Notes: generated by a model from the letters alone, not told the origin. Counted from the first letter of the stretch, positions 1 to 7,885 are shown. The stretch: DNA of 64,000 nucleotides from Oceanisphaera pacifica (GCF_017498065.1 NZ_JAGDFX010000001.1:233661-297660), one strand, 5' to 3'. A program made the numbers and translations.

Positions 1-76
1 TCTGGCGTGTTAGCAGGCATACACCAACAACACAGCGGCGTTGGTTAAGTTTTGTTATCACCGGCTGATTATGTAT

Positions 77-88
77 CACACTAGTGTG
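77..88. promoter_or_regulatory. 12-bp palindrome upstream of rpoD
   Basis: A perfect palindrome, CACACTAGTGTG, lies about 48 bases before the rpoD start in the 135-base leader, which holds no gene. It could be an operator, but I recognise no regulator for it. The rest of the leader shows nothing clear. Confidence 0.25.
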
Positions 89-135
89 TACCTAATTGCC
101 TACACCCTCTTGCAACATCTAACCGGACGAGTTCT

Positions 136-1977
136 ATGGAGCAAACCCCACAGTCACAGCTTAAACTTCTCGTTGCCAAAGGTAAAGAACAGGGGTACCT
201 GACTTACGCCGAGGTTAACGACCACCTTCCACAAGACATTGTCGACTCAGATCAAATTGAAGATATCATTCAAATGATCAACGACATGGGCATTCAGGTA
301 GTAGAAACTGCCCCCGATGCCGATGATCTGATGATGACTGAAACATCGGCCGATGAAGATGCCGCAGAAGCCGCCGCTCAAGCACTGGCTTCTGTTGAAT
401 CTGAAATTGGCCGCACCACTGATCCTGTACGCATGTATATGCGTGAAATGGGTACAGTAGAACTGCTGACCCGCGAAGGCGAAATTGTGATCGCCAAGCG
501 GATTGAAGAAGGTATTAATCAAGTACAAAGCTCGGTTTCTGAGTATCCTCAGACCATAACCACTTTGCTTGATCAGTTTGATCGCTTTGAAGCAGGCGAC
601 ATCAAGCTCAGCGATATTATCACCGGATTTCTTGACCCAGACTCTACCGAGACTGCAGCTCCCACAGCCACGCATATTGGCTCTGAGCTCAGCGAAAAAG
701 AACTGGAAGATGAAGACGACGATGAAAAAGACGAAGACGAGGAGGACGAAGAAGAGGTTGATACCGGCCCCGATCCTGAACTCGCTCGTGAAAAATTTGG
801 TGCGCTGCGTGAACAGTACGAAATTATGCGCAGTGTTATTGAAAGCAAAGGTCGCGCCTCTGCTGAAGCCATTAAAGAAATCGACGAGCTTGCTTATATC
901 TTCCGTGAGTTTCGCTTAATACCTAAACAGTTTGATCGTTTAGTTAACGCCATGCGTGACACCATGACGCGCGTTCGCGTACAAGAACGCCTCATTCTCA
1001 AGTTATGTGTAGATCAGTGTAAAATGCCGAAGAAAACCTTCGTGCAGAACTTTGCCCAAGATGAAAGTAACCCAGAGTGGTTTAACAAACAGCTGGCAGC
1101 TGGCAAAAGCTGGTCACCACGCTTAGAAGAAGTAGCTGAAGACGTATTACGTTCTATTAGCAAAATTAGGCAAGTAGAAGAAGAAACTGATTTAACCATA
1201 CTGCAAATAAAAGATATCAACCGCCGTATGAGCATAGGCGAAGCCAAAGCGCGCCGTGCCAAAAAAGAAATGGTTGAAGCTAACTTGCGTCTGGTTATTT
1301 CCATTGCCAAAAAATACACCAACCGTGGTTTGCAGTTCCTCGACTTAATTCAGGAAGGCAACATCGGCTTGATGAAAGCGGTAGACAAGTTTGAATACCG
1401 TCGTGGTTATAAGTTTTCAACTTATGCTACTTGGTGGATCCGTCAAGCGATCACCCGCTCTATTGCTGACCAAGCGCGCACCATTCGTATTCCGGTGCAC
1501 ATGATTGAGACTATCAACAAACTCAACCGTGTATCGCGACAAATGCTGCAAGAAATGGGTCGTGAGCCAACACCAGAAGAATTAGCACACCGCATGATCA
1601 TGCCAGAAGACAAGATCCGCAAAGTGCTTAAAATTGCCAAAGAGCCAATTTCCATGGAAACGCCCATTGGTGATGATGAAGACTCCCACTTGGGCGACTT
1701 TATTGAAGATACAACCTTATCGTTACCGGCAGACCAAGCCACCAACGAAAGCTTGTGCAACGCTACCAAAGACGTACTCTCGGGCCTCACCGCACGAGAA
1801 GCAAAAGTACTGCGCATGCGCTTTGGTATCGATATGAACACTGATCACACGCTAGAAGAAGTAGGCAAACAGTTTGACGTTACCCGTGAGCGTATTCGTC
1901 AAATTGAAGCTAAGGCACTGCGCAAGCTACGCCACCCTAGCCGTTCAGAAGTGCTACGTAGCTTCTTAGACGAGTAA
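136..1977 (+). CDS. rpoD: RNA polymerase primary sigma factor RpoD (sigma-70)
   Basis: This is the housekeeping sigma factor that directs RNA polymerase to most promoters. The 613 residues match the usual length of gammaproteobacterial RpoD. Region 1.1 is at the N-terminus, and region 1.2 starts near residue 98 ([11 protein letters not shown]). A very acidic non-conserved stretch lies near residues 187-215. Region 2 follows ([20 protein letters not shown], then [10 protein letters not shown]), and region 4 with its helix-turn-helix ([20 protein letters not shown]) ends the protein at SFLDE. It is followed by an intrinsic terminator. In relatives rpoD follows rpsU-dnaG; the preceding gene lies outside the window. 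Confidence 0.98.
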   Translation: MEQTPQSQLKLLVAKGKEQGYLTYAEVNDHLPQDIVDSDQIEDIIQMINDMGIQVVETAPDADDLMMTETSADEDAAEAAAQALASVESEIGRTTDPVRMYMREMGTVELLTREGEIVIAKRIEEGINQVQSSVSEYPQTITTLLDQFDRFEAGDIKLSDIITGFLDPDSTETAAPTATHIGSELSEKELEDEDDDEKDEDEEDEEEVDTGPDPELAREKFGALREQYEIMRSVIESKGRASAEAIKEIDELAYIFREFRLIPKQFDRLVNAMRDTMTRVRVQERLILKLCVDQCKMPKKTFVQNFAQDESNPEWFNKQLAAGKSWSPRLEEVAEDVLRSISKIRQVEEETDLTILQIKDINRRMSIGEAKARRAKKEMVEANLRLVISIAKKYTNRGLQFLDLIQEGNIGLMKAVDKFEYRRGYKFSTYATWWIRQAITRSIADQARTIRIPVHMIETINKLNRVSRQMLQEMGREPTPEELAHRMIMPEDKIRKVLKIAKEPISMETPIGDDEDSHLGDFIEDTTLSLPADQATNESLCNATKDVLSGLTAREAKVLRMRFGIDMNTDHTLEEVGKQFDVTRERIRQIEAKALRKLRHPSRSEVLRSFLDE

Positions 1978-2008
1978 GCTAATACACCGTCTTGCACAAT
2001 AAATGACA

Positions 2009-2030
2009 AAAGGGCGCACGCGCCCTTTTT
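2009..2030 (+). terminator. rpoD terminator
   Basis: AAGGGCG and CGCCCTT arms enclose a short loop and run into five T residues, about 30 bases after the rpoD stop. Confidence 0.85.
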
Positions 2031-2235
2031 CTTTGCCTATTCTTAGACTAAACCTAAGACCTATTTGCAACGGAAGAACGCAGAACCAACGGAAAATTAG
2101 AGATAAAATCTGAAAAGGATTTAATGGTAAAGGCTTAAGGGCAGTGGTGAGGGATTAGTGTTTAGTGAACAAGCCATTGGAATAACTCAAAACTGACAGC
2201 TTACCGCTGATAGCTGACGGCTCCTCGAAGGGGTT

Positions 2236-2274
2236 GGGTCATTGCGAGGAACGTAGTGACGCGGCAATCCAGTC
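2236..2274. repeat. Dispersed palindromic repeat between rpoD and tRNA-Ile
   Basis: The stretch holds TCATTGCGAGGAACG, then GTGACGCGGCAATCC. ATTGC and GCAAT are its pairing ends. This is a sequence style scattered between genes in many bacteria. Just before it (about 2188-2222) is an imperfect repeat of CTGACAGCTTACCGCTGATAG type. The 380-base gap 2031-2412 holds no gene. Confidence 0.55.
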
Positions 2275-2412
2275 TTAAACTTTATTTGGCGCTGGGCTCG
2301 GTAATAACTACTAGACGACAAAAAAGTTATGCCAACCGTCTAAAAATCAAACGGATATCAAGCTAGTCCACTAGACAGCAAGCACGGCTTTCCCTATAAT
2401 CATCCCACTTTT

Positions 2413-2489
2413 GGCCCCTTAGCTCAGTTGGTTAGAGCACACGACTCATAATCGTTAGGTCCCCAGTTCGAGTCTGGGAGGGGCCACCA
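2413..2489 (+). tRNA. tRNA-Ile2 (anticodon CAT, lysidine type)
   Basis: The 77 bases fold as a cloverleaf with acceptor arms GGCCCCT and AGGGGCC, loop CTCATAA with anticodon CAT at 2447-2449, T-arm GTTCGAGTC and an encoded CCA end. The acceptor stem and body resemble the tRNA-Ile2 that reads AUA after TilS modifies C34 to lysidine, more than elongator tRNA-Met, which shares the same anticodon loop. The gene is the integration site of the element on its right; its 3' half is repeated at 11505. Confidence 0.85.
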
Positions 2490-2493
2490 TATA
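2444..2493 (+). repeat. Left attachment repeat (inside the intact tRNA-Ile)
   Basis: The 50 bases from ACTCATAATCG to CCACCATATA are identical to 11505-11554. The repeat starts in the anticodon loop, so the incoming element rebuilt a complete tRNA at this side. Confidence 0.92.
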
Positions 2494-2497
2494 CAGC

Positions 2498-2533
2498 AAG
2501 GGTTAACAGGTTAACAGCCGCTAACCCTTTTTT
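2498..2533 (+). terminator. Terminator after tRNA-Ile
   Basis: Arms AAGGGTTA and TAACCCTT are followed by a T-run. The loop is longer and the stem weaker than in the copy at 11559-11594, which is probably the chromosome's original tRNA terminator. Confidence 0.75.
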
Positions 2534-2536
2534 GTG

Positions 2537-2554
2537 GGGATACCTATGGGATAC
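2537..2554. promoter_or_regulatory. Left arm-type sites: two GGGATAC repeats
   Basis: GGGATAC occurs at 2537-2543 and 2548-2554, 11 bases apart. The same motif occurs four times at the other end (11356-11394). Repeats placed just inside both attachment sites are typical of integrase arm-type sites. The rest of 2555-2938 shows no gene. Confidence 0.6.
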
Positions 2555-2938
2555 TTCTGGTAAGGAGTATCAGGTAACAATAGCGTACCATTGCAAGCTA
2601 ATGTCCCTACTTTGCCCATCACTTGCGCCAGCCTGTAACCGTAAAGCCTCACTGTTTAGATCGGCGTAATACTGCCCCCCTTAATCGGCGTGTAAACCGC
2701 ACCAACATAGCGCCAGCCCTTATCCCTTATGCTTCACAAACTCGCGCCTAACTCCGCGCCAGCGATAAAAGCGGCGGCTCTATGGGTAGGGGGTGGGTCA
2801 ATCTCTATGCCCCTACTCGGTGGACACCGCACCCTCAAGCGTTTTTTTATGCCTGATAAATAAGGAATGTTTTTTGGTTATCTGGTTGGGCCGGTGGCGA
2901 GATTCGGCTTCTAGTTGTTCAAGTCTAGCGGCTGGCGC

Positions 2939-3217
2939 TCACTGACAAACGCCACTATAAAGACTAAGTAATGCCTGACGTACTCGCCAAGATATATCTA
3001 CGCACACGGTTAGCTCATCGGTCACTATCTTAATTTGTGGTGAACTCCCCAATAGCGCAACCTCAGAGGGTCGGGCTAAAATGGTGATCCCTCCGCTTTT
3101 AATTACACACATCCCTAAGCTCTCGCGGTCGTACCCGATCATGATGCCGTCACGCTCAATAGAAAAGGCGGTTTGTGATGCCACTAATCTGGCCATGGTT
3201 ATTTGTTGGGTGGCCAT
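2939..3217 (-). CDS. Hypothetical protein of the island (92 aa)
   Basis: I do not recognise the family. The chosen start (MATQQITMARL) has GAGGA about nine bases upstream; the open frame extends 17 codons further but without a ribosome site. The protein looks like a compact beta-rich domain: alternating hydrophobic strands such as SIERDGIMIGYDRES and GGITILARPSEVAL, and no membrane segment. A terminator at 3270-3300 separates it from the SOS-type operon upstream, so it is probably expressed on its own. It is the last gene before the left end of the island. Confidence 0.55.
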   Translation of the reverse strand: MATQQITMARLVASQTAFSIERDGIMIGYDRESLGMCVIKSGGITILARPSEVALLGSSPQIKIVTDELTVCVDISWRVRQALLSLYSGVCQ

Positions 3218-3269
3218 AGGTAAGATCCTCGTATTGATATACTGGTTTAACATCTGTGATCTAGGCAAT

Positions 3270-3300
3270 AAAAAGCCCCCACTAATACAGTAAGGGCTTT
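3270..3300 (-). terminator. Terminator of the LexA-box operon
   Basis: On the minus strand AAAGCCC and GGGCTTT arms run into a T-run. It lies 34 bases past the stop of the 339-residue gene. Confidence 0.7.
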
Positions 3301-3333
3301 ATGGGGTTCTGGTGGTGCGTAAAGTCTGCCGCG

Positions 3334-4353
3334 CTAGATTGTTATTTTAGTACCGCTTATTTCTCCACGGTTCGGGGGGGTGTATAGGTGCGGCATTTGA
3401 ATAACTAAACGTCCTACATCATACCGGCTACCCTCTGTCACTGACTCTAAAGCGCTCGCGGCTTTGCGGATACCTGCCATAATTTCGCCAACTTTATCAT
3501 CTTGTATATACTCAATAAGCTGGCGCTCGTACTCCGCTAGCTCATCACTATGCACAATACGAGCAACATGATCGCGTGTATCTGTAAGCGCTGCTATCTG
3601 CTCGCTTACCTCTAACGCCTTGCGCTCTAAGCCTCTAAGCGCTGCGGCTCTCTGGTTGGCTTCTTCTAAGCTCTTTTGTGCTGCGGCTTTGGCTTTGGTT
3701 AATGCTGCCTGTGCTGCTTTCTTATCTTCGGCCGAACTCATACCAAGCGCATCTAGCGCGGCCAATTCATCAAGTTTAGCCTGTGCAATAGCTATATCAT
3801 CTTGGCTTTCTTCTTCGCTTGTTCCTTCACTATAACTCGCTATAAGATCGGCTATCTTTTCTGCATCCTGATCCATAGATTCCAACTGATCGTTAAATGC
3901 CATAAGTGCCACAGCGTTAGCTTCTGGCCGCTCACCTTCTAGCGTTGCAAGTGGCTCCGCCAAGCTGTGTATGGTTTCAGTTAGCCTATCATGGTTAGCT
4001 TGGCACTCGTCTAGGGCCCGTTCAGCTTCCTCCATTGCCTGTAAATGGCTCGATAATGCTAGGGCTTGACCTGAGTCTATAAGCATACGCTTACGGCCAG
4101 CGGGCGATAACCTTAAGCTAAGAGCAGCACGAACCTGATCCCGTTCTTCTCTGCTTGGCACCTGCATATTAATATCTACACCTACATGGTGGTTTGCTTC
4201 CTTAGCTACTGAGCAAGCCCCAAGGGTTGCGCGGTCTACCGCTTGAGCTAAGTCGTCGAGCTCGCTTTCTGCTTTGGCCAGCTCTGCGCGTTTGGCTTGT
4301 GATTCAGTAATCCAGTTGCGCCAAGTGGTGGCGCTATTGCTTTTTGTAGTCAT
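3334..4353 (-). CDS. Coiled-coil protein of unknown function (339 aa), SOS-type operon
   Basis: No family is recognised. Most of residues 15-300 is predicted helical with long Ala/Glu/Lys/Leu heptad stretches (for example LAKAESELDDLAQAVDRA and KKAAQAALTKAKAAAQKS), interrupted near residue 70 by a segment with VPSREERDQVRAAL. There is no signal peptide or membrane segment. It overlaps the stop of the 65-residue gene upstream by four bases (ATGA), so the two are translationally coupled. It is the third gene behind the LexA box at 4708. A filament or scaffold role would fit the coiled coil, but this is only an inference. Confidence 0.7.
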   Translation of the reverse strand: MTTKSNSATTWRNWITESQAKRAELAKAESELDDLAQAVDRATLGACSVAKEANHHVGVDINMQVPSREERDQVRAALSLRLSPAGRKRMLIDSGQALALSSHLQAMEEAERALDECQANHDRLTETIHSLAEPLATLEGERPEANAVALMAFNDQLESMDQDAEKIADLIASYSEGTSEEESQDDIAIAQAKLDELAALDALGMSSAEDKKAAQAALTKAKAAAQKSLEEANQRAAALRGLERKALEVSEQIAALTDTRDHVARIVHSDELAEYERQLIEYIQDDKVGEIMAGIRKAASALESVTEGSRYDVGRLVIQMPHLYTPPNRGEISGTKITI

Positions 4354-4547
4354 TGCTTAGCCTTATCGGTTATGGTCTTTGCTTCTACTTGAGCGGCTAC
4401 TCTTACGATCCGCTCTTTAATATCTTGTGGGGCTGCCTCTAGTGCCTGCCCTAACTGTTGCGCCTCTCTGTTAACCTTTACTTGGTTTAGAAAAGTGGAA
4501 AGGCTGGCATTGTTTCGGCTAGTGAACATGGTGGCGTACCTCTGCAT
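4350..4547 (-). CDS. Small hypothetical protein (65 aa), SOS-type operon
   Basis: Unrecognised, helical and charged, ending KTITDKAKQ. It overlaps the gene upstream by 29 bases and the 339-residue gene downstream by four bases, so it sits in a tightly packed operon. An internal Met at codon 7 is an alternative start. The overlap with real neighbours in the same direction supports it, but the length alone would not. Confidence 0.5.
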   Translation of the reverse strand: MQRYATMFTSRNNASLSTFLNQVKVNREAQQLGQALEAAPQDIKERIVRVAAQVEAKTITDKAKQ

Positions 4548-4695
4548 TATGGCTAATGCTGTCGAGCACCAAGAGCCAACCGGCGGCGCTCACATCTCCA
4601 CCCTCTGCCCTATCATTCAAGAGCTCAATCAACTCACGGCGGCGGCGCTTGGTCATAGTGACCTGCCGCCCTCGCCCTTGGCCCTTACTGCTCAT
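4519..4695 (-). CDS. Small basic protein (58 aa), first gene of the SOS-type operon
   Basis: Unrecognised. The start ATG at 4695 has AAAGGGG at a good distance; a GTG two codons earlier lies inside that site and is less likely. The N-terminus is strongly basic (GQGRGRQVTMTKRRRREL) and is followed by an amphipathic helix (IELLNDRAEGGDVSAAGWLL), which suggests nucleic-acid or protein binding. The LexA-type box ends only a dozen bases before the start codon, so this is the gene most directly under that control. Confidence 0.55.
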   Translation of the reverse strand: MSSKGQGRGRQVTMTKRRRRELIELLNDRAEGGDVSAAGWLLVLDSISHNAEVRHHVH

Positions 4696-4707
4696 AACCA
4701 CCCCTTT

Positions 4708-4727
4708 AACTGTATTTATATACAGTA
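4708..4727 (-). promoter_or_regulatory. LexA (SOS) box
   Basis: AACTGTATTTATATACAGTA matches 18 of 20 positions of the enterobacterial LexA consensus TACTGTATATATATACAGTA, including both CTGT/ACAG cores with the right spacing. It lies between a sigma-70-like promoter (4730-4757) and the ribosome site of the first gene, so a bound repressor would cover the transcription start. Confidence 0.82.
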
Positions 4728-4729
4728 CA

Positions 4730-4757
4730 ATAGTACCTTTGCTGGTCTTTATTGCAA
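4730..4757 (-). promoter_or_regulatory. Promoter of the LexA-box operon
   Basis: On the minus strand a -35-like TTGCAA (4752-4757) and a -10-like TACTAT (4730-4735) are separated by 16 bases, placing the start site inside the LexA box. Confidence 0.5.
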
Positions 4758-5054
4758 ACCATCAATCACGCACCCGCTCGCACAAAAACATGGGTCCTTA
4801 TTCGCTTTCTTGTGTCGTCCACGGGGGCGTAGAGCCGCGGACTTCGGCTAATTTTCGGGGCTCTAGGGTCGTCAGCAGCACCAAGCCCCACCCCTTGCCG
4901 TTGTTGGCCTTGTCGGTGTTGGTACTGTTGATATAAAAATGCTTAACGGTCAGCAGATTATTAGCTAGCGGGTAAAGATGATCGGCACTTTAGGCGCTGG
5001 CGTTTGGTGTAATGGCGGGTAAGTGGTGGCGGTTATACATTAGCGGAACGAACA

Positions 5055-5161
5055 CCCGTAAAATTACGGGCGTAACTTTGCGCCCGTTGGTGCGGTATGT
5101 TCTCAAAGTCGGATTTCCAGCTTTGGTTACTTTTGCTCAACCGCCGAAAAGTTGGCGGTTG
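5055..5161. other. Structured non-coding stretch with three hairpins
   Basis: CCCGTAA and TTACGGG arms (5055-5070) overlap a second pair, ACGGGCG and CGCCCGT (about 5067-5089), so the two stems exclude each other. A third stem, CAACCGCC with GGCGGTTG, is at 5138-5161. The gap 4758-5844 has no convincing gene; open frames inside it are short, on both strands and without ribosome sites. It may hold a small RNA or part of the replication origin. Confidence 0.5.
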
Positions 5162-5662
5162 CCTACAAGCTATTTTTACAAACATTCCAAGTTGTTGTTT
5201 AGGCTGGTACTCAAGCCTTATTTGGCAAGGGTTCGGCCACTGTTGATAAACAACAACCACATCTAATAAATTTTTAAATAGCCAAAGGTCGAGCCTCCAC
5301 GCACCCGTAAGGGGTCCCCTCTCGGGAGTACCTTTTTATTCGGCTTGCCGTCTCATTAGCAATAACAGCTAACCATTAGCAGTGTTAGCTAATAGGTCGG
5401 TGAACATATCGAACCGCCAGTTTTACGGTTTTAGTAAAAGGTTTACTGTTTTGGGGAATGTTTCCCTGTTTTTGGGAAAGATTAGAAGGGGCGGCATAAG
5501 TTAGGTAAAGGCCGAATGTCAGGGGTAGGATGCTCATTTAATCCATGGCGGCGTAATAACCGGCCAGCGCCCCGAGCCGCTTTCGTCCAGCACACTAGCG
5601 TAAGCTTAATATTGTTATTAACTGCCAAGATTAGCAGCTCTATATGGCTAGTATATAAAGTG

Positions 5663-5798
5663 CCCCGATTATCGGGGTGGGCTAGGCGGTCAGTAACAGC
5701 TTTACCGCCCCGATTTTCGGGGCTATTAAAGATGAACCGGCGTTAACCTGCCCCGTTTATCGGGTCTATTACGAGATTAGCAGCCCCGATTATCGGGG
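5663..5798. repeat. Four palindromic iterons, candidate replication origin
   Basis: CCCCGATTATCGGGG occurs exactly at 5663-5677 and 5784-5798, with one-base variants at 5708-5722 (CCCCGATTTTCGGGG) and 5751-5765 (CCCCGTTTATCGGGT). Start-to-start distances are 45, 43 and 33 bases. They lie immediately beyond the 3' end of a winged-helix gene of replication-initiator style, as plasmid and satellite origins often do. Confidence 0.65.
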
Positions 5799-5825
5799 TG
5801 GGGAAAATCGAATAAGGCAGAAATA

Positions 5826-5846
5826 AAAAAGCCCCTTATTGGGGCT
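5826..5846 (-). terminator. Terminator at the end of the replication-type gene
   Basis: On the minus strand AGCCCC and GGGGCT arms, overlapping the stop codon, are followed by six T residues. Confidence 0.75.
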
Positions 5847-6372
5847 ATGCGGTCAACAAACTATTCTTATTTGGGGTCGTCAGCGCTCGCCCATCGTAAG
5901 GATCTAGGTAGCTACGCCTTAATGGTTGAGTGGTGGGCTCAACGTCGAACACTCGACCATTACCGTTGTAAGTATTGATCGGGCATATCGCCAGCCAAGT
6001 GAGCGCGTATAGAGTAGGCTGGCGCTTACCATCTACGCCGCCCTGACCTTGGCGAGTCTTTACAATTAAGCCGCGCTGTATTAGCTCTTTAATAGATCGC
6101 TCTATTGTGTCTTTACTCGCAAAGCCTCGCTTATTTAATATAGACCACGCCGCCGTGAGGTCGCCGTTATTGTGGCCGTTAACCTGCCTTGCAAACTCAA
6201 GGAGCAGCTTGATAGAACCGCCATTTAAGGCCATAAAATCAGGCCCATCTAATACCCGTCTCGGTATAGCAGCAAAGCCGCCCCTATCTCCGTTCCAAAA
6301 ATCAGAGTTAACCGGCGCAGTCTTTCTTTTGCTGGCGCGTTTGGGTACACCATCCCGATCAATCTTAGCCAT
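5845..6372 (-). CDS. Winged-helix protein, possible replication initiator of the island (175 aa)
   Basis: The N-terminus is basic (MAKIDRDGVPKRASKRKTAP). Residues 30-130 have the pattern of phage and satellite helix-turn-helix proteins: FAAIPRRVLDG, then KLLLEFARQVNGHNNGDL, a recognition-type segment KDTIERSIKELIQRGLIVKT, and YALTWLAI as the wing end. Such proteins often start replication or regulate it, and the four palindromic iterons directly downstream support this. No primase or helicase motif is visible, so it would need host enzymes. A transcriptional role is the alternative. Confidence 0.6.
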   Translation of the reverse strand: MAKIDRDGVPKRASKRKTAPVNSDFWNGDRGGFAAIPRRVLDGPDFMALNGGSIKLLLEFARQVNGHNNGDLTAAWSILNKRGFASKDTIERSIKELIQRGLIVKTRQGQGGVDGKRQPTLYALTWLAICPINTYNGNGRVFDVEPTTQPLRRSYLDPYDGRALTTPNKNSLLTA

Positions 6373-6437
6373 ACCCTCCCCCTAGCGTATAACGCCACTG
6401 GCCAAAATAGCCCAGTAACTTTTAAAGGTTGAGGTAT

Positions 6438-6863
6438 TCACTCTTTATCTATCGTTAGGTTAACCCCAGTAAACCAAGCTAAGCGGGCTGCGTCTTCATA
6501 ACAAAGATCAGGCAATACTAAGCGCAGCCCGTCACCGCTTGATATTACAGCTTGAGCGCCCGCCGGTTCCCTAAGCTCAGCACTCATTGGCCAGCACTCA
6601 ATAGAGAAGTTATCGCGCCTACATTGAACAAAAAAGCCCATGTTTTGATTGCTCACGGTGAAACGGCCGCCGCTCTGCTTGCAAACAGTAACTTCACCAA
6701 GAACACACACAAAAGAATGGCTAGGCGGTTCGCTAGGGTTACCCAAACCGGCAGCATTGCGGAATAATTCAAGCTGGCGCTGGTATTCGGCGTATTGCTC
6801 CCTTGCATCCTCTGTATCTGGGTTTAACTCGTACCGTTGGCAAAACTCGCTAAATGGCTTCAT
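6438..6863 (-). CDS. Island protein of unknown function (141 aa)
   Basis: The N-terminus (PFSEFCQRYELNPDTEDARE, then YAEYQRQLELF) resembles short helical leaders found in satellite-phage proteins; the rest (from about residue 48) looks like beta strands with several Cys residues (VCVLGEVTVCKQ, VQCRRDNFSIECW). No catalytic motif is recognised. It overlaps the 86-residue gene by four bases and is the last of four coupled genes that begin at 7823. Confidence 0.6.
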   Translation of the reverse strand: MKPFSEFCQRYELNPDTEDAREQYAEYQRQLELFRNAAGLGNPSEPPSHSFVCVLGEVTVCKQSGGRFTVSNQNMGFFVQCRRDNFSIECWPMSAELREPAGAQAVISSGDGLRLVLPDLCYEDAARLAWFTGVNLTIDKE

Positions 6864-7120
6864 GCGCTAGCCTCCTGCTTAATACCAAACAAACGCAAAG
6901 ACTCGGCACCATTCCAATTGGTAGCATGTTTAATCTCTGGCGCTGTCGGACAAATACCGATATTAAAAAGAACGGCTTTAGGTTGGCAGTTAGCACCAAC
7001 AAAGGCGGCGCGGGCTTCATCCATAACCTGATCTTGAGTCAGGTTAGCAATAAAAGGGCCCATCATTAGATCAGCACCATCATGATCCACTGTGTGAATA
7101 AAAAAGTTAACCTGACTCAT
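6860..7120 (-). CDS. Small island protein of unknown function (86 aa)
   Basis: Unrecognised and without a membrane segment or known motif. It starts MSQVNFFIHTVDHDGADLMM and overlaps both neighbours by four bases (ATGA on each side), which strongly suggests translation as part of the four-gene operon with the ADP-ribosyltransferase-like protein. Confidence 0.6.
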   Translation of the reverse strand: MSQVNFFIHTVDHDGADLMMGPFIANLTQDQVMDEARAAFVGANCQPKAVLFNIGICPTAPEIKHATNWNGAESLRLFGIKQEASA

Positions 7121-7650
7121 GCGCTCACCCCCTGCAAACTATCAATATTAACAATGCGGATTGCTGTTGGATTTGGAGCAATAACTTCTTGCTCATCTCG
7201 TCCAGCAATATAAACCATGCTCTTAGTGTCAATAATGACAGCCTCGGCCAAAAGTCTTGGGCCTGCGTCACTGCGGCTATACCTATTTAGAAGTGTGAAG
7301 TTTTCAGCAATCCTTTTATCAAGTGTCCAACTCAGACCTTGAATATTATCGGAATATCCACCTCGATAGACTTTCATTCCAGCAGATAAACCACGGAAAA
7401 TAGCTAGTTCATCCGTATTCATCATCCGATCAAGGTCTTCCCTACTAGCGAGACTTAACCGAATAGATAGCGGGGTTATGTGCTCGTAAATGTTATCGCA
7501 AAGAGACCAGTTTTCTCCTAAAAGCTCAAACCACATCGAGCTAGGTGTGTGATTATAAAGTTCCTTAATCGCTTCCATGCGGTTATAGCTATTAGTAAAC
7601 CGCATCAGCTCATTAACTTGTTGGCGTGTAATTAGATCAATTGGTTTCAT
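7117..7650 (-). CDS. Putative ADP-ribosyltransferase-fold protein (177 aa)
   Basis: The residues expected of an R-S-E type ADP-ribosyltransferase occur in the right order and rough spacing: Arg96 in KVYRGG, Ser107-Trp-Thr109 in GLSWTLDKRIAENF, and a Glu153-x-Glu155 pair in RDEQEVIAP. The 90 residues before these are helical. There is no signal peptide, so it would act in the cytoplasm or with phage particles. It overlaps its neighbours by four bases on both sides. Family assignment rests on motif reading only; a structural look-alike without activity remains possible. Confidence 0.5.
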   Translation of the reverse strand: MKPIDLITRQQVNELMRFTNSYNRMEAIKELYNHTPSSMWFELLGENWSLCDNIYEHITPLSIRLSLASREDLDRMMNTDELAIFRGLSAGMKVYRGGYSDNIQGLSWTLDKRIAENFTLLNRYSRSDAGPRLLAEAVIIDTKSMVYIAGRDEQEVIAPNPTAIRIVNIDSLQGVSA

Positions 7651-7823
7651 GCTGCCACCCCCATAACTGGGTAACGGCTTACAAATACCAAAGAGCTAGC
7701 GCCAGCAATCGCGCGGGCTTCTTGTTCGGTGCTAGCCAATACGGTAATAAAGCGGATTTTCTGTATAGCAGCAATCCGCTGCTTGCCTTGGGCAATAACA
7801 AAGGTAAACTTATTAACAGCCAT
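7647..7823 (-). CDS. Icd-like small protein (host cell-division inhibitor family), 58 aa
   Basis: The likely start is MAVNKFTFVIAQ, with AAAGG at a proper distance; the open frame runs upstream to 8192 but that part is antisense to the ribbon-helix-helix gene and has no ribosome site. The pattern FTFVIA, then an acidic EQEARAIAG stretch and a final LVFVSRYPVMGV, resembles small Icd-like proteins of P4-type satellites, which block host cell division. It is the first gene of the four-gene overlapping operon. Function is inferred from pattern only. Confidence 0.5.
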   Translation of the reverse strand: MAVNKFTFVIAQGKQRIAAIQKIRFITVLASTEQEARAIAGASSLVFVSRYPVMGVAA

Positions 7824-7854
7824 AGTCGTTAGCCTTTTAACGTTTGTGGTTAGA

Positions 7855-7885
7855 AGCCCGATCAGTGTTACAGCACTATCGGGCT
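7855..7885. promoter_or_regulatory. Inverted repeat in the divergent regulator region
   Basis: AGCCCGAT and ATCGGGCT enclose an inner AGTG/CACT pair. It lies between the Icd-like gene (minus) and the ribbon-helix-helix gene (plus) and is a good place for an operator. A T-rich tail on the plus strand means that it could also be a terminator. Confidence 0.45.

Noticed and set aside
247..1841. Open frames antisense to rpoD (for example 247-675 and 1443-1841)
   Set aside because: They are mirror frames of a highly conserved gene, with no ribosome sites and no recognisable protein pattern.
2413..2489. Elongator tRNA-Met
   Set aside because: The anticodon loop CTCATAA fits both, but the GGCCCCT acceptor stem is that of tRNA-Ile2.
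4495..4936. Plus-strand frames across the LexA-box promoter (4495-4851, 4556-4936)
   Set aside because: They run through the promoter and operator of the minus-strand operon, overlap its first two genes and have no ribosome site.
5012..5266. Opposed 84- and 75-residue frames in the island's non-coding stretch
   Set aside because: They mirror each other over hairpin-forming DNA, without ribosome sites or protein-like composition.
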